Positions 35,398 to 43,656 of a DNA stretch of 64,000 nucleotides are shown in pieces. The stretch lies in assembly GCF_014641195.1 (NCBI RefSeq), contig NZ_BMHQ01000004.1, forward strand, positions 124,001-188,000, written 5' to 3'. The notes under the pieces were generated by a model. The model ran no database searches. It was given only the letters and a program-made list of their open reading frames with translations, and had not been told where the DNA came from. The translations under genes and the position numbers were made by a program. Within the stretch, counting starts at the first letter, position 1. The number at the start of each line of letters is the position of its first letter. The DNA is from Marinithermofilum abyssi (lineage in GTDB: Bacteria > Bacillota > Bacilli > Thermoactinomycetales > DSM-45169).

Positions 35398-36099
35398 GTG
35401 CCCGGATTGTTTTCGACGATTGCAGTGTTGTTTCGCGAAGCGATGTTGTTCGTGGCCTACATCAAGAACAATGCCTTCCCACAGCCGCTGAAAGAAGAGG
35501 AGGAAGCCAAGTACCTCAAAGAGATGGCAGAAGGGGATCCCAAAGCAAGAAACGCCCTCATCGAGCACAACCTGCGTCTCGTTGCTCACATCGTCAAGAA
35601 ATTTGAGAACACCAATGAAGACACCGAAGACCTGATCTCCATCGGGACGATCGGTTTGATCAAAGCCATCGAGTCCTATCAGCCGAACAAAGGGACCAAG
35701 CTGGCCACTTATGCAGCACGTTGTATCGAGAACGAGATCTTGATGCATTTGCGTTCTCTTAAGAAAGCACGGAAAGATGTTTCGTTGCATGACCCCATCG
35801 GTACAGATAAAGAGGGCAATGAAATCACCCTCATCGATGTATTAGGCACAGAACGTGACGAGATCGTGGAGGCCGTACAGTTGAAGATTGAGAAGAAAAA
35901 GATCTACAACCACCTTCATATCCTTGATCAGCGGGAGCAGGAAGTGATTCGGGCCCGTTTTGGACTAACCGGAGGTAAGGAGAAAACCCAGCGGGAAATC
36001 GCCAAAGAATTGGGCATCTCCCGTTCCTATGTGTCACGAATTGAGAAGCGTGCATTGATTAAGTTGTTTCATGAGTTTTATCGGGTGGGATCGCAGTGA
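35398..36099 (+). CDS. sigK: RNA polymerase sporulation sigma factor SigK
   Basis: Late mother-cell sigma factor directing coat and cortex gene expression. 233 residues; the characteristic pro-sequence/N-terminus ([21 protein letters not shown]), region 2 ([45 protein letters not shown]), and region 4 helix-turn-helix ([24 protein letters not shown]). The gene is continuous: there is no skin-type intervening element here. GTG start with GGAGGTGA about seven bases before. The hydrophobic N-terminal stretch is the pro-peptide that SpoIVFB cuts in bacilli. A terminator follows. Confidence 0.95.
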   Translation: MPGLFSTIAVLFREAMLFVAYIKNNAFPQPLKEEEEAKYLKEMAEGDPKARNALIEHNLRLVAHIVKKFENTNEDTEDLISIGTIGLIKAIESYQPNKGTKLATYAARCIENEILMHLRSLKKARKDVSLHDPIGTDKEGNEITLIDVLGTERDEIVEAVQLKIEKKKIYNHLHILDQREQEVIRARFGLTGGKEKTQREIAKELGISRSYVSRIEKRALIKLFHEFYRVGSQ

Positions 36100-36122
36100 G
36101 AAATAAAATGGAAAAGGGTTAC

Positions 36123-36147
36123 AGCCTCCTTGTAGGGAGGCTTTTTT
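36123..36147 (+). terminator. terminator of sigK
   Basis: AGCCTCC/GGAGGCT stem followed by TTTTTT, 24 bases after the stop. Confidence 0.9.
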
Positions 36148-36435
36148 AACAGAGGAAGGTCCTGAACCATTTTTTAATTCTCTACATAATGGAGTAAAGC
36201 TCTCCTTCCTAAGAAAACCTCTACGAATTTGATATTGCTGGCGACTTTACGGAAAAAGAAAAAACTGTCATCATTAGAAGAAGGGAAAGAGCAAGGGGGA
36301 CATCTTGAAGAAAAACAGTAACTTTCCAGCTTTACAGTAAAAATGGTATAGGAAAAAAAGACGCTGCCTGGGATGTCGAGGAATTGAATGGAATGCTTCA
36401 TCGGATTGATTTTGTAGAAAGAAGATGACGGACTG
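36148..36435. other. gene-free region between sigK and the AEC carrier gene
   Basis: About 290 A/T-rich bases. Two short open stretches (EFDIAGDFTEKEKTVIIRRRERARGTS and KNGIGKKDAAWDVEELNGMLHRIDFVERR) look like relics of coding sequence, but I cannot assign them. No clear promoter. Confidence 0.35.
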
Positions 36436-37338
36436 ATGGAATTTCTGACGATCTTGCTTCCCATCTTCATGATTTTTGCAATCGGGTTTATCGGGCAGAA
36501 GTGGATCGGGTTCGATATTCGCAGCCTGTCCACCATGGCCATGTATCTGATGTCGCCGGTATTGGTTTTCCGAACGTTTTACCAGCTGAAGTTTGAACCT
36601 ACTTATATGTATATGATTCTTCACTCCGCATTGTTGTGTATCTCTCTGATCGGGATCGTTTATCTGATCGGATGGTGGAAGGGATATACCACGACGGAGA
36701 TCTGCGGATTGATACTGGCTTCGGTCTTTATGAACAATGGAAACTACGGTACGCCGTTGGTACTGTTTGTCTTCGGGGAAAAGGGGCTGCACTATGCGGT
36801 GTTTCTGATGGTTATTCAAGCGCTGATCATGTGTACGGTCGGGGTATACTATGCAGCCAAAGGGAGCCCGGAACATGACGGGGTTCGCTCGGCGTTGCGG
36901 GCGGTTCAGCGGATGCCCATCGTATACGGCGCTTTGGCGGGCATGCTGTTGCACATGTTCCAAGTACCGTTGGCCCCTTCCTTGATGCAAGCGGTCCATA
37001 TGGTCGCCGATGCCACGATCCCGACCATCATGATTATCTTGGGGATGCAGTTGGCCACGATCTCCATTCGCTCGCTGTCTGTGGAGAAGTTGTCCTATTC
37101 CCTTGCTTTACGGATGCTCATTTCACCGGTCATCGCGTTTGCCATCACCTGGTTTCTGCCGATGGAGCCGCTGTTAAAGCAGATTCTGATCCTGATGGCG
37201 GCGATGCCCACGGCGGCCAATACGACATTGTACGCGGTTCAATTCCGGACAGAACCTGATTTTGTGTCCAGCGCTACTTTGATTAGCACCAACTTGAGTA
37301 TCCTGACGTTGCCGGTGTTGCTGGCACTGCTGATGTAA
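36436..37338 (+). CDS. auxin efflux carrier (AEC) family transporter
   Basis: 300 residues, ten membrane segments in a 5+5 arrangement with a short central loop (SPEHDGVRSALRAVQRMP). The ILASVFMNNGNYGTPLVLFVFGEKG segment after TM3 is the conserved AEC block, and AAMPTAANTTLYAVQF near the C-terminus is the matching block of the second half. Bacterial AEC proteins move malate, malonate or similar dicarboxylates/amino acids. Ribosome site weak (AGAAAGAAG). Monocistronic. Confidence 0.87.
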   Translation: MEFLTILLPIFMIFAIGFIGQKWIGFDIRSLSTMAMYLMSPVLVFRTFYQLKFEPTYMYMILHSALLCISLIGIVYLIGWWKGYTTTEICGLILASVFMNNGNYGTPLVLFVFGEKGLHYAVFLMVIQALIMCTVGVYYAAKGSPEHDGVRSALRAVQRMPIVYGALAGMLLHMFQVPLAPSLMQAVHMVADATIPTIMIILGMQLATISIRSLSVEKLSYSLALRMLISPVIAFAITWFLPMEPLLKQILILMAAMPTAANTTLYAVQFRTEPDFVSSATLISTNLSILTLPVLLALLM

Positions 37339-37634
37339 AAGACCTTCCCGGTGATACACTTCTCCCCTTTCAGTGGACAGTAAGAAGCAAGCCCCTTGCT
37401 GTTCATGGGGAGGGGATTTTTATATGGGAGGCCCTGGAAAGCAGCTGCTCAGTTTGGAAGAGGAAGTGATCAGACTCCGGTGGAAAGAGAACTTTCTAAA
37501 AAAAGCGGCTGGGTCTCGAGAGGCGGTGCGGGGTGAAAAAAAGAGAAAAGGCTTTGCAGTGATCCGAAAGATGTCCATATCCTTTCCCCTTGGACTGAAT
37601 AGAACCGGAGCCGGGAGCTCGTTTCGGGGTGAAG

Positions 37635-38231
37635 TCAGGTGGACGAGGCAACCCGGGGTCCATCCCCGGGTTGTTGCATGAGGTCTTTAATTGTGAATTT
37701 TGGACAGCAATTCTGAATGGCTGCCAGTCCCTTGGACACTTCGTGGGCCGGTGTGATCCGTTGGCCGTCAACCTGGAATTTGCCCTGGTAAGCCCCGATG
37801 ATGACGTAGGCATCCTGATCCGTCACCGGACCTTGGTATTTCTGAAGGAACAGGATGTAATGCTGATCCTTGTTCATCACTTGGTTGTGTTCCACCGTCA
37901 GGTGGCGGGTTTCATCGAACCCCCCTGTCTCCAGAATAGTGATGGTTCGGGCGGTTCGATCTCCTTTCATCACGGAGGTGACTTGGAACGGAGTGAGGGT
38001 GAAGGGCATGCCTTCATGTTTCAGAAGGGATTGCCTGGACAGGGATTTTCCCTCCACGACCAGATCCGCATCCCGTTTCAGGTCCTCCACACCGGTATAA
38101 GTCTTGTTGACGGAGACTCCCAGTTCCATCTCCTTTGGGGCGAAGAAGGAGACGTATACGCCGACGGCCAGCAGCACGGTCAGCGTGACGATCAACAATG
38201 GATAGATCTTCATTTTGGTCATGTGGATCAT
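37635..38231 (-). CDS. membrane-anchored or exported hypothetical protein
   Basis: About 198 residues. N-terminal hydrophobic anchor (YPLLIVTLTVLLAVGVYVSFF) and an extracytoplasmic body (VEDLKRDADLVVEGKSLSRQS..., ITILETGGFDETRHLTVEHNQVMNKDQHYILFLQKYQGPV...AYVIIGAYQGKFQV). No catalytic motif. The pattern 'DLVVEGKV...VLKG...I.V.QTGG..........L..G..YILFL' resembles small extracytoplasmic proteins found next to matrixin-type proteases in bacilli, which is the arrangement here: the protease fragment ends 27 bases upstream. AAAGGAGG precedes the start. Confidence 0.68.
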   Translation of the reverse strand: MIHMTKMKIYPLLIVTLTVLLAVGVYVSFFAPKEMELGVSVNKTYTGVEDLKRDADLVVEGKSLSRQSLLKHEGMPFTLTPFQVTSVMKGDRTARTITILETGGFDETRHLTVEHNQVMNKDQHYILFLQKYQGPVTDQDAYVIIGAYQGKFQVDGQRITPAHEVSKGLAAIQNCCPKFTIKDLMQQPGDGPRVASST

Positions 38232-38257
38232 GGGACGCATCCTCCTTTATATTGAAA

Positions 38258-38554
38258 TCAGTAAATGGCGTTGACGCCGTTGATGTCGTCCGAAGTCGGG
38301 CTGTAGACAGTCCGTCCGTCATTGGAATACATGACGGCGCCTCCCGGTCCCAGTCGGTCTTCATGAGCTAGTCCCAGGGCATGACCCAGTTCGTGGGTGA
38401 TCACGCCTTTGCGCTTGGTGGATGAATAACTGTCGGTGTAGTAAGTGTTGATGGAGATGACTTTTTTCTGATTATTTTTTATTTTAAAAATAAGGATAGG
38501 ACGGGTTGTTGTTGGTCGTTGGATTTGCGTGTCAGGGTCGGAGATATTCGGCAT
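38258..38554 (-). CDS. matrixin-like zinc metalloprotease, N-terminally truncated
   Basis: The last about 98 residues of a metzincin: ITHELGHALGLAHED is the HExxHxxGxxH zinc site, followed by GGAVMYSNDGRTVYSPTSDDINGVNAIY with the Met-turn (AVMYS). The usual signal peptide and N-terminal half of the catalytic domain are absent; sequence upstream of about 38560 does not continue the family in any frame I could follow. No ribosome site at the first ATG, so probably a truncated, non-functional gene. It lies in the same direction as the 37.6 kb gene. Confidence 0.65.
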   Translation of the reverse strand: MPNISDPDTQIQRPTTTRPILIFKIKNNQKKVISINTYYTDSYSSTKRKGVITHELGHALGLAHEDRLGPGGAVMYSNDGRTVYSPTSDDINGVNAIY

Positions 38555-38713
38555 TCGTGAAAAGGAAGTTGCTTATACGTTCGTCTTCCGATGGAATTAT
38601 TCCACTGTTTTTTAACGATTGCGCAATAGGGGCTCAATCTTCGCTACACATGTGTTTGATACATTTATGTTGTTCCAGTGATTATCAGACTTTCCCCAAG
38701 GAGGGGGTCCCTC

Positions 38714-39505
38714 ATGGCGAAAACGATGGAGACACTCTCTCCGCTGACAGTCAAGTTGGCGGAAAATGAGGAGGAACGGCAACAAGCTTTCCGATTGCGT
38801 TACCGTGTGTTTGTTGAGGAAATGAAGAATTCGATACCCCGCAATCCCCAACGGTTGGAATGTGATCAATATGACCCGTATTGCGACCATCTGATCGTCG
38901 TGGAACCTGACCGCGGGGAAGTGGTCGGTACGTATCGTTTGTTGCCGGGTGACCGGGCTCGTCGTCACTGCGGCTTTTATTCCGAGACGGAATTTGATCT
39001 TTCCGCTTTTCAACGTTCGTCATCGGTTACCTTGGAGTTGGGCAGGAGTTGCGTGGCACCGGAATATCGCGACGGGAAAACCATTCAATATTTGTGGGCC
39101 GGTATCGCGGATTATCTGAAACGGCACCGGTTTCGGTACCTCATCGGTTGTGCCAGTATGCCGTCGATGGAACGGGAAGATCTGAACCGTATCTACAGTT
39201 GGTTGCATGGGAAGGGAATGTTGAGCGACGAATACGGTATTCAACCGCTTCCCGACGGGAAAGTAGAAGGATTGGAACTTGTCGACATCACGGGGCAGGA
39301 GAAAGCGATCATGCGGATGATTCCTCCTTTGCTCAAAGGGTATGGTCGTCTGGGAGCCAAACTGGCGTCTCAACCCGTGTACGACCCGATCTTTGGTACC
39401 TTTGATTGGCTGGTGGTGCTGGAAACATCACGCGTGATGCGGCGGTATCAGCGTCACTTTTTTGGAGGGGAGGTAACTGTTTGTACGAATGGATCGCCAG
39501 ATTGA
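38714..39505 (+). CDS. OlsB-like N-acyltransferase (GNAT-related, ornithine-lipid type)
   Basis: About 263 residues of the PF13444-like family that includes OlsB and the N-terminal part of OlsF. Motifs: AFRLRYRVFVEEM, CDQYDPYCDHLIVVE, VVGTYRLLP, FYSETEFDLSAF, LELGRSCVAPEYRDGKTIQYLWAGIADYL and YLIGCASMP. OlsB transfers a 3-hydroxyacyl chain from ACP to the alpha-amino group of ornithine. AAGGAGGGGG precedes the ATG eight bases away. It overlaps the next acyltransferase gene by 25 bases, so the two are coupled. Which amino acid is acylated is unknown. Confidence 0.82.
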   Translation: MAKTMETLSPLTVKLAENEEERQQAFRLRYRVFVEEMKNSIPRNPQRLECDQYDPYCDHLIVVEPDRGEVVGTYRLLPGDRARRHCGFYSETEFDLSAFQRSSSVTLELGRSCVAPEYRDGKTIQYLWAGIADYLKRHRFRYLIGCASMPSMEREDLNRIYSWLHGKGMLSDEYGIQPLPDGKVEGLELVDITGQEKAIMRMIPPLLKGYGRLGAKLASQPVYDPIFGTFDWLVVLETSRVMRRYQRHFFGGEVTVCTNGSPD

Positions 39506-40437
39506 CGAAGAATGAACGAAGGATGCAGACGGTTTCGCATTGGTTGCGACGGATGCCGCGTCCGTTGGTTGAATGGATGTGCCGATGGATGGGCTTGTTG
39601 CTTTATACGGTAGCTTTTGCGCTGAGACGGAAAATCCGGGAAAATCTGTCCCAATTGTTGTCTGAACGAACTTCCGGGCAAATCCGTCGCATCACGCGAC
39701 GGTATTTTGAGCACGGGGTCCTTACATTATACGAGATCCTGGTCGATCTACCGTCTGAGTCGATCGGGAGCCGCTCAAGATTTACGGTCGAAGGGGAAGA
39801 ACATCTGAGACGGGTGCTGGAGAACGGAAAAGGGGCCATTCTATTTACTCCTCATATCGGTAATTATTTTTATTATTACTGGTACTTCTCCCAGCGTTAT
39901 CCCTGCCTGACCGTTGTGACGGCGGGGAGTGAAGAGCTGCGCCCCTTGTATCTCCGCATGCAAACCCTCGGATGCCAAGGACTGGATTATGACAATACCC
40001 CGCCGCTGACACTTTTGCGCAAGTTGAGGCAGCATTTGCGCGAAGGTGGTGTCATTCTGCTTCTAGGGGATTTTTGGCGGCCCAATTTCCCGCATGCGCT
40101 GATGTTCGGCAGACAAACGCGCAGTCCCAGGGGAGCGGCCCAACTGGCTTTGCAAGAGCAAGTACCCGTGATCCCCTTTTACGGATACCGTGAGCGGGGT
40201 TTATGTCATCGCATGGTGATCGAACCGCCCGTTCACCTATACAAGTATTTCGGTTTGGGTCAAACCCTGGAAGCGACCAACCGGTTGAACGGTTTTCTGG
40301 AAAGAGCGATCCGCACTTGCCCTGAGCAATGGTTTTACTGGTTTAATGCCGATCGCCGATTGGTAATGGAAAGGGATCGGGCAGTGGAAGATGGAGGGAG
40401 TGCAGATGAAATCGACCCGGTTTCCGTTTCTTCATAA
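39481..40437 (+). CDS. LPLAT / HtrB-LpxL-like acyltransferase
   Basis: About 318 residues, lysophospholipid/lipid A acyltransferase superfamily. One N-terminal membrane segment (VEWMCRWMGLLLYTVAFAL), LRRKIRENLSQLL, the acceptor block AILFTPHIGNYFYYYWY and VILLLGDFWRPNF...GRQTRSPRGAAQLALQEQVPVIPFYGYRE. The usual HX4(D/E) motif keeps the His, but the acidic position reads Phe, which is odd and may affect catalysis. TTG start with GGAGGGGAGGT six bases before, inside the end of the OlsB-like gene. By position it would be the OlsA-type partner that adds the second acyl chain (inference). Confidence 0.8.
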   Translation: MYEWIARLTKNERRMQTVSHWLRRMPRPLVEWMCRWMGLLLYTVAFALRRKIRENLSQLLSERTSGQIRRITRRYFEHGVLTLYEILVDLPSESIGSRSRFTVEGEEHLRRVLENGKGAILFTPHIGNYFYYYWYFSQRYPCLTVVTAGSEELRPLYLRMQTLGCQGLDYDNTPPLTLLRKLRQHLREGGVILLLGDFWRPNFPHALMFGRQTRSPRGAAQLALQEQVPVIPFYGYRERGLCHRMVIEPPVHLYKYFGLGQTLEATNRLNGFLERAIRTCPEQWFYWFNADRRLVMERDRAVEDGGSADEIDPVSVSS

Positions 40438-40695
40438 GAATCAACAAGAAGTTCGCTACTCGATGATTTCGAGTACGTTTGTAACGGGACATTTGTCGCC
40501 TTTTGCAGGCCAGGCGGGAAAAGGGGGACAGGTTTCCACTCCCGCCCTTCTCTGTGTGGGGACGTTTTCTAAGGTAACGGGAAACGGGGGCGAAAGAGAG
40601 TGAGGTAATCCATTTTACGGGTGCACCGGGGATGGATTGTCTCACTCTTTCGTTTTGTTCGGGAAGTGTTCAGTAAGAGAAAGGGGAGAATGTCG

Positions 40696-41655
40696 TTGGA
40701 TACGGGAAGCCATCTGCTGTTCGGATTCACCATGGCCGGGCTGTCGTATTTGGACCCGGCGGTATCTGGTGACCCGACCCTGGCCCAGGCGGTGATGGTA
40801 GGAACGGTGGTGGGTTCCAATGCACCGGATATTGACAGCGTGGTGCGATTGAAGGGATATTCCGCCTACATTCGTTATCACCGGGGTATCATGCATTCGA
40901 TTCCCGCTTGGTTTGTTTGGCCGGCGGTGATCGCCGTTCCGTTGGCTGCCGGATATCAAGTGTGGGATCATTTTTGGACGTTGTACGGCTGGATTTTGCT
41001 ATCCGTCGCCTTTCATGTGATCCTAGACTTGTTCAACACCTACGGTGTGCAAATCGCTCGACCGTTCGCGAAAAAATGGTTTCATCTCGATATTTTGGCG
41101 ATCTTTGAGCCATTTTTGTTCGTCGTGCATCTGGGAGGGTTGTGGTGGTGGTACCAAGGAGCCGACCCGCGTCAGCTGTTCGGCTGGGTGTATGCCGTCA
41201 CCATCGGGTATATCGCCGTTCGCGCATGGCATCATCGACGAGTGATTGACCGAGTATACAGGGAAACCGATTTAACGGGGATTTGCCATGTCTTGCCCAC
41301 GTTTCACTGGTTCCATTGGCTGTTTGTCGTAGAGACGGAGGATGGTTTTTATACGGGGAAAGTGTCGGGGCGTTCGGTTCGGGTGGAGGATTTCTACCCC
41401 AAGGCACAGGAGCACTCGGCAATCCGGGCGAGTATGAAAACAGACGGGGTGCGGGCGTTTCTCAGTTTTGCCCAGTGGGTACACGTTACCTGTCGGGAGT
41501 TGCAGGACGGGTACGAAGTCATATGGAGCGACGTTCGCTTTTGGTACGACAAAAAACTGCCGTTCGGCGTCAATGTCCGGCTGGACAAACAAGGCAACGT
41601 GGTGTGGCAGCGGTTGGGCTGGCGCAAGCGGTTGTGGGACCCGCCGTTCGTGTGA
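40696..41655 (+). CDS. DUF457-family membrane-bound metal-dependent hydrolase
   Basis: About 319 residues. Family blocks: DTGSHLLFGFTMAGLSYLD at the N-terminus, NAPDIDSVVRLKGYSAYIRYHRGIMHSI (metal ligands Asp/His) and HVILDLFNTYG. Four to five membrane segments, then a soluble C-terminal domain of about 120 residues. Like B. subtilis YfhP/YvsG; biochemical role not established, DNA-damage or membrane links have been suggested for relatives. Start: TTG with AAGGGGAG seven bases before; the ATG two codons earlier is too close to the ribosome site. Confidence 0.83.
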   Translation: MDTGSHLLFGFTMAGLSYLDPAVSGDPTLAQAVMVGTVVGSNAPDIDSVVRLKGYSAYIRYHRGIMHSIPAWFVWPAVIAVPLAAGYQVWDHFWTLYGWILLSVAFHVILDLFNTYGVQIARPFAKKWFHLDILAIFEPFLFVVHLGGLWWWYQGADPRQLFGWVYAVTIGYIAVRAWHHRRVIDRVYRETDLTGICHVLPTFHWFHWLFVVETEDGFYTGKVSGRSVRVEDFYPKAQEHSAIRASMKTDGVRAFLSFAQWVHVTCRELQDGYEVIWSDVRFWYDKKLPFGVNVRLDKQGNVVWQRLGWRKRLWDPPFV

Positions 41656-41717
41656 GTGATGGATGTTGGAAGGAATACAACGGGTTACCCATTTTCTGCC
41701 CTGATAAAGCCTGAACA

Positions 41718-41754
41718 ACCCAAAAGACCTCCTTTCCTAGGAGGTCTTTTGGGT
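41718..41754. terminator. bidirectional terminator between convergent genes
   Basis: Fifteen-bp stem ACCCAAAAGACCTCC / GGAGGTCTTTTGGGT around a short loop. The last codons and stop of the minus-strand lipoprotein gene are part of this stem. Confidence 0.9.
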
Positions 41755-42195
41755 GTGCTTTGCTTTCTCGATCCGAAAGCCGCCTTTGCCGATCACTTTT
41801 TTCTTTTTCAAGATGCGTACTTTGTATTTTCCCGGTGCCAGTCGGCCGTCTTCTTCCGGGATATGAAACTCGTACTGTAGCCCATTCCAGTTGGGCTTGA
41901 CGATCTCTTTCCATTCCAGAGCTTTTGGAGAGTTCGTTTTGCTTTGGTTTGGCTGGATTTGTATAGTGAGCTGTTTGACGCCGAACTTGGGAGGGTAGGA
42001 AAAGTCCAATACAATGCTTTCGTCCGGAGTAAAGACGGTACGTTTCTCTTTTAATTCGTTCTTTTGGTCAGCGGAATAGACCCCGAACGTAATGGGATAG
42101 GTATCCGGTTGGGCGGGCTTTGGGCTTTTCCCGCAACCAGCTGTCACCAACACGAAGGATAAAATGATCAACATGAACCAAAGGCGGTGCTTCAT
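41737..42195 (-). CDS. lipoprotein of unknown function
   Basis: 152 residues. Type II signal peptide with lipobox LVTAGC (Cys about residue 21), then a single beta-rich domain (YPITFGVYSADQ, SIVLDFSYPPKFGVKQLTIQI, WNGLQYEFHIPEEDGRLAPGKYKVRIL). It looks like an immunoglobulin-like extracytoplasmic fold. The final residues KHTQKTS are encoded within the terminator palindrome. GGAGGGAACCACATG gives a good ribosome site. No partner gene nearby. Confidence 0.8.
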   Translation of the reverse strand: MKHRLWFMLIILSFVLVTAGCGKSPKPAQPDTYPITFGVYSADQKNELKEKRTVFTPDESIVLDFSYPPKFGVKQLTIQIQPNQSKTNSPKALEWKEIVKPNWNGLQYEFHIPEEDGRLAPGKYKVRILKKKKVIGKGGFRIEKAKHTQKTS

Positions 42196-42688
42196 GTGGT
42201 TCCCTCCTTTTTCAAGACATCTCCATTCTATAAAAGAATGTAAGATGGTAAAACAACCTTTTGGTACGACAAAACGTCGGATGACATAGTGATTTTATTA
42301 AATATTTATAAATATCTTTAACCCCTCACCACTCTTTCCGGATTGATTTTTTAATGTTAGCAATCTTCGGGACCCGCAATGATCCTTGGTTCTTTTTGGT
42401 TATATCGTGACGATTGTGTCAACAAATCGTGGCTAAATTGTTGCAGACCGATGAAAGTTTTTCAAAACTCCACTGTCGGTAAAACCATCGCTCTCTTCTA
42501 TTTGATAATATTTTCGGGGTAGACAATACGATGGAGTCGTGACTTGTCGTTGGTCTGTTTGGCAACGGTCAGTTGATGGGAAGAGATAGCGGATCCTGAT
42601 TTCATTCTGACAAGTGACGATATACCGTAGCTAGTTCTTTTGGATGAGACTTGTTAGACAGAACCCTGAGGAGAGAGGGGAAGAAGAC
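42196..42688. other. long upstream region of the qox operon
   Basis: About 490 bases, A/T-rich. Several weak promoter-like boxes (for example TAATAT at about 42504) but none with a convincing -35 at the right distance. A partial hairpin (GACCGATG...CGGTAAAACC) near 42450-42490. No gene seen. Its length suggests regulated transcription of qoxABCD. Confidence 0.4.
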
Positions 42689-43633
42689 ATGGTGACACTT
42701 GGCAAGCGCCTGCGCCGGTGGTTGGCTTTTGCAGGGTTGACGGCGCTGTTGGTGATGACAGGGTGCAGCCGCGAGCAGATTCCTGTGTTGAATCCGCAAG
42801 GACCGGTTGCCCAGAAGCAATATGACCTAATAATGTGGTCCATTGCATTGATGACCATTGTCATCGTTGCGGTGTTCGCTCTTTTTACTTATGTATTGAT
42901 TAAATACCGGGCCAAACCTGAAAACGAAGGATACAACCCGCCGGATCAACACGGCAGTCGTCTTCTGGAGACGATCTGGACGCTGATTCCGGTCATTATC
43001 GTGATTGCACTAGCGATTCCGACGGTAAAAGTTACCTATGACTTGGAAAAACCGCCGTCGCAACACAAAGAACCGGTAACCATTAAAGTGACATCCGCCA
43101 ACTGGAAGTGGATTTTCCGCTACCCTGAAGAGGGGATTTCCACGGTCAACTATGTAAACATCCCGGCAGACGTACCTGTCAAATTTGAACTGGATGCCGT
43201 AGGTCCGATGAACTCCTTCTGGGTACCGGAGTTGGGCGGTCAGGAATACACCATGCCGGACATGGAGATGGCCATGTGGCTGGAAGCGGATAAACCGGGC
43301 ACATACACTGGACGAAGCGCTAGCTATTCGGGTGAACACTTTACCCACATGACCTTCAATGTGAATGCCCAGTCCGAAAAGGATTACGAAAAATGGGTGA
43401 ACAAAGTGAAGAAAACCGCACCCAAACAATCCGAGGCGGAGTTCCGAAAACTCTTAGAGCCCGGCCGTGTACCGGAGATGACATTCTCTTCCTACCCGAA
43501 AAATGCGGATGAGATCGAAGTCGAAAAGAATCGGGAAGACGGACTCGACCGCTATGAGAACAGGCAGGGCGGGCACCACGAACATCAAGAACACACTGGC
43601 CACATGAATCATGAAGGCCATCAATCGCACTAA
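42689..43633 (+). CDS. qoxA: cytochrome aa3-type quinol oxidase subunit II
   Basis: About 314 residues. Lipoprotein signal (LVMTGC), two membrane helices (IMWSIALMTIVIVAVFALFTYV; TIWTLIPVIIVIALAIP), then the periplasmic cupredoxin domain (WKWIFRYPEEGISTVNYVNIPADVPV, MNSFWVPELGGQEY, GRSASYSGEHFTHMTFNV). The CuA cysteines of cytochrome c oxidases are absent, so it accepts electrons from menaquinol. The C-terminus is unusually His-rich (GGHHEHQEHTGHMNHEGH). GAGGAGAGAGGGG precedes the ATG. First gene of qoxABCD. Confidence 0.94.
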   Translation: MVTLGKRLRRWLAFAGLTALLVMTGCSREQIPVLNPQGPVAQKQYDLIMWSIALMTIVIVAVFALFTYVLIKYRAKPENEGYNPPDQHGSRLLETIWTLIPVIIVIALAIPTVKVTYDLEKPPSQHKEPVTIKVTSANWKWIFRYPEEGISTVNYVNIPADVPVKFELDAVGPMNSFWVPELGGQEYTMPDMEMAMWLEADKPGTYTGRSASYSGEHFTHMTFNVNAQSEKDYEKWVNKVKKTAPKQSEAEFRKLLEPGRVPEMTFSSYPKNADEIEVEKNREDGLDRYENRQGGHHEHQEHTGHMNHEGHQSH

Positions 43634-43656
43634 CAGAGGAGAAGGAGGGACGGGCC

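Noticed and set aside
36274-36999. 241-codon minus-strand frame opposite the AEC gene
   Set aside because: Antisense shadow; Gln/His/Arg-rich, with no start signal.
37424-37681. Small plus-strand frame with GGGGAGGGG ahead, starting MGGPGKQLLSLEEEVIRLR
   Set aside because: Resembles the first helix of Spo0E-like proteins, but the SQxLD signature is missing and the tail overlaps the minus-strand gene; too weak to call.
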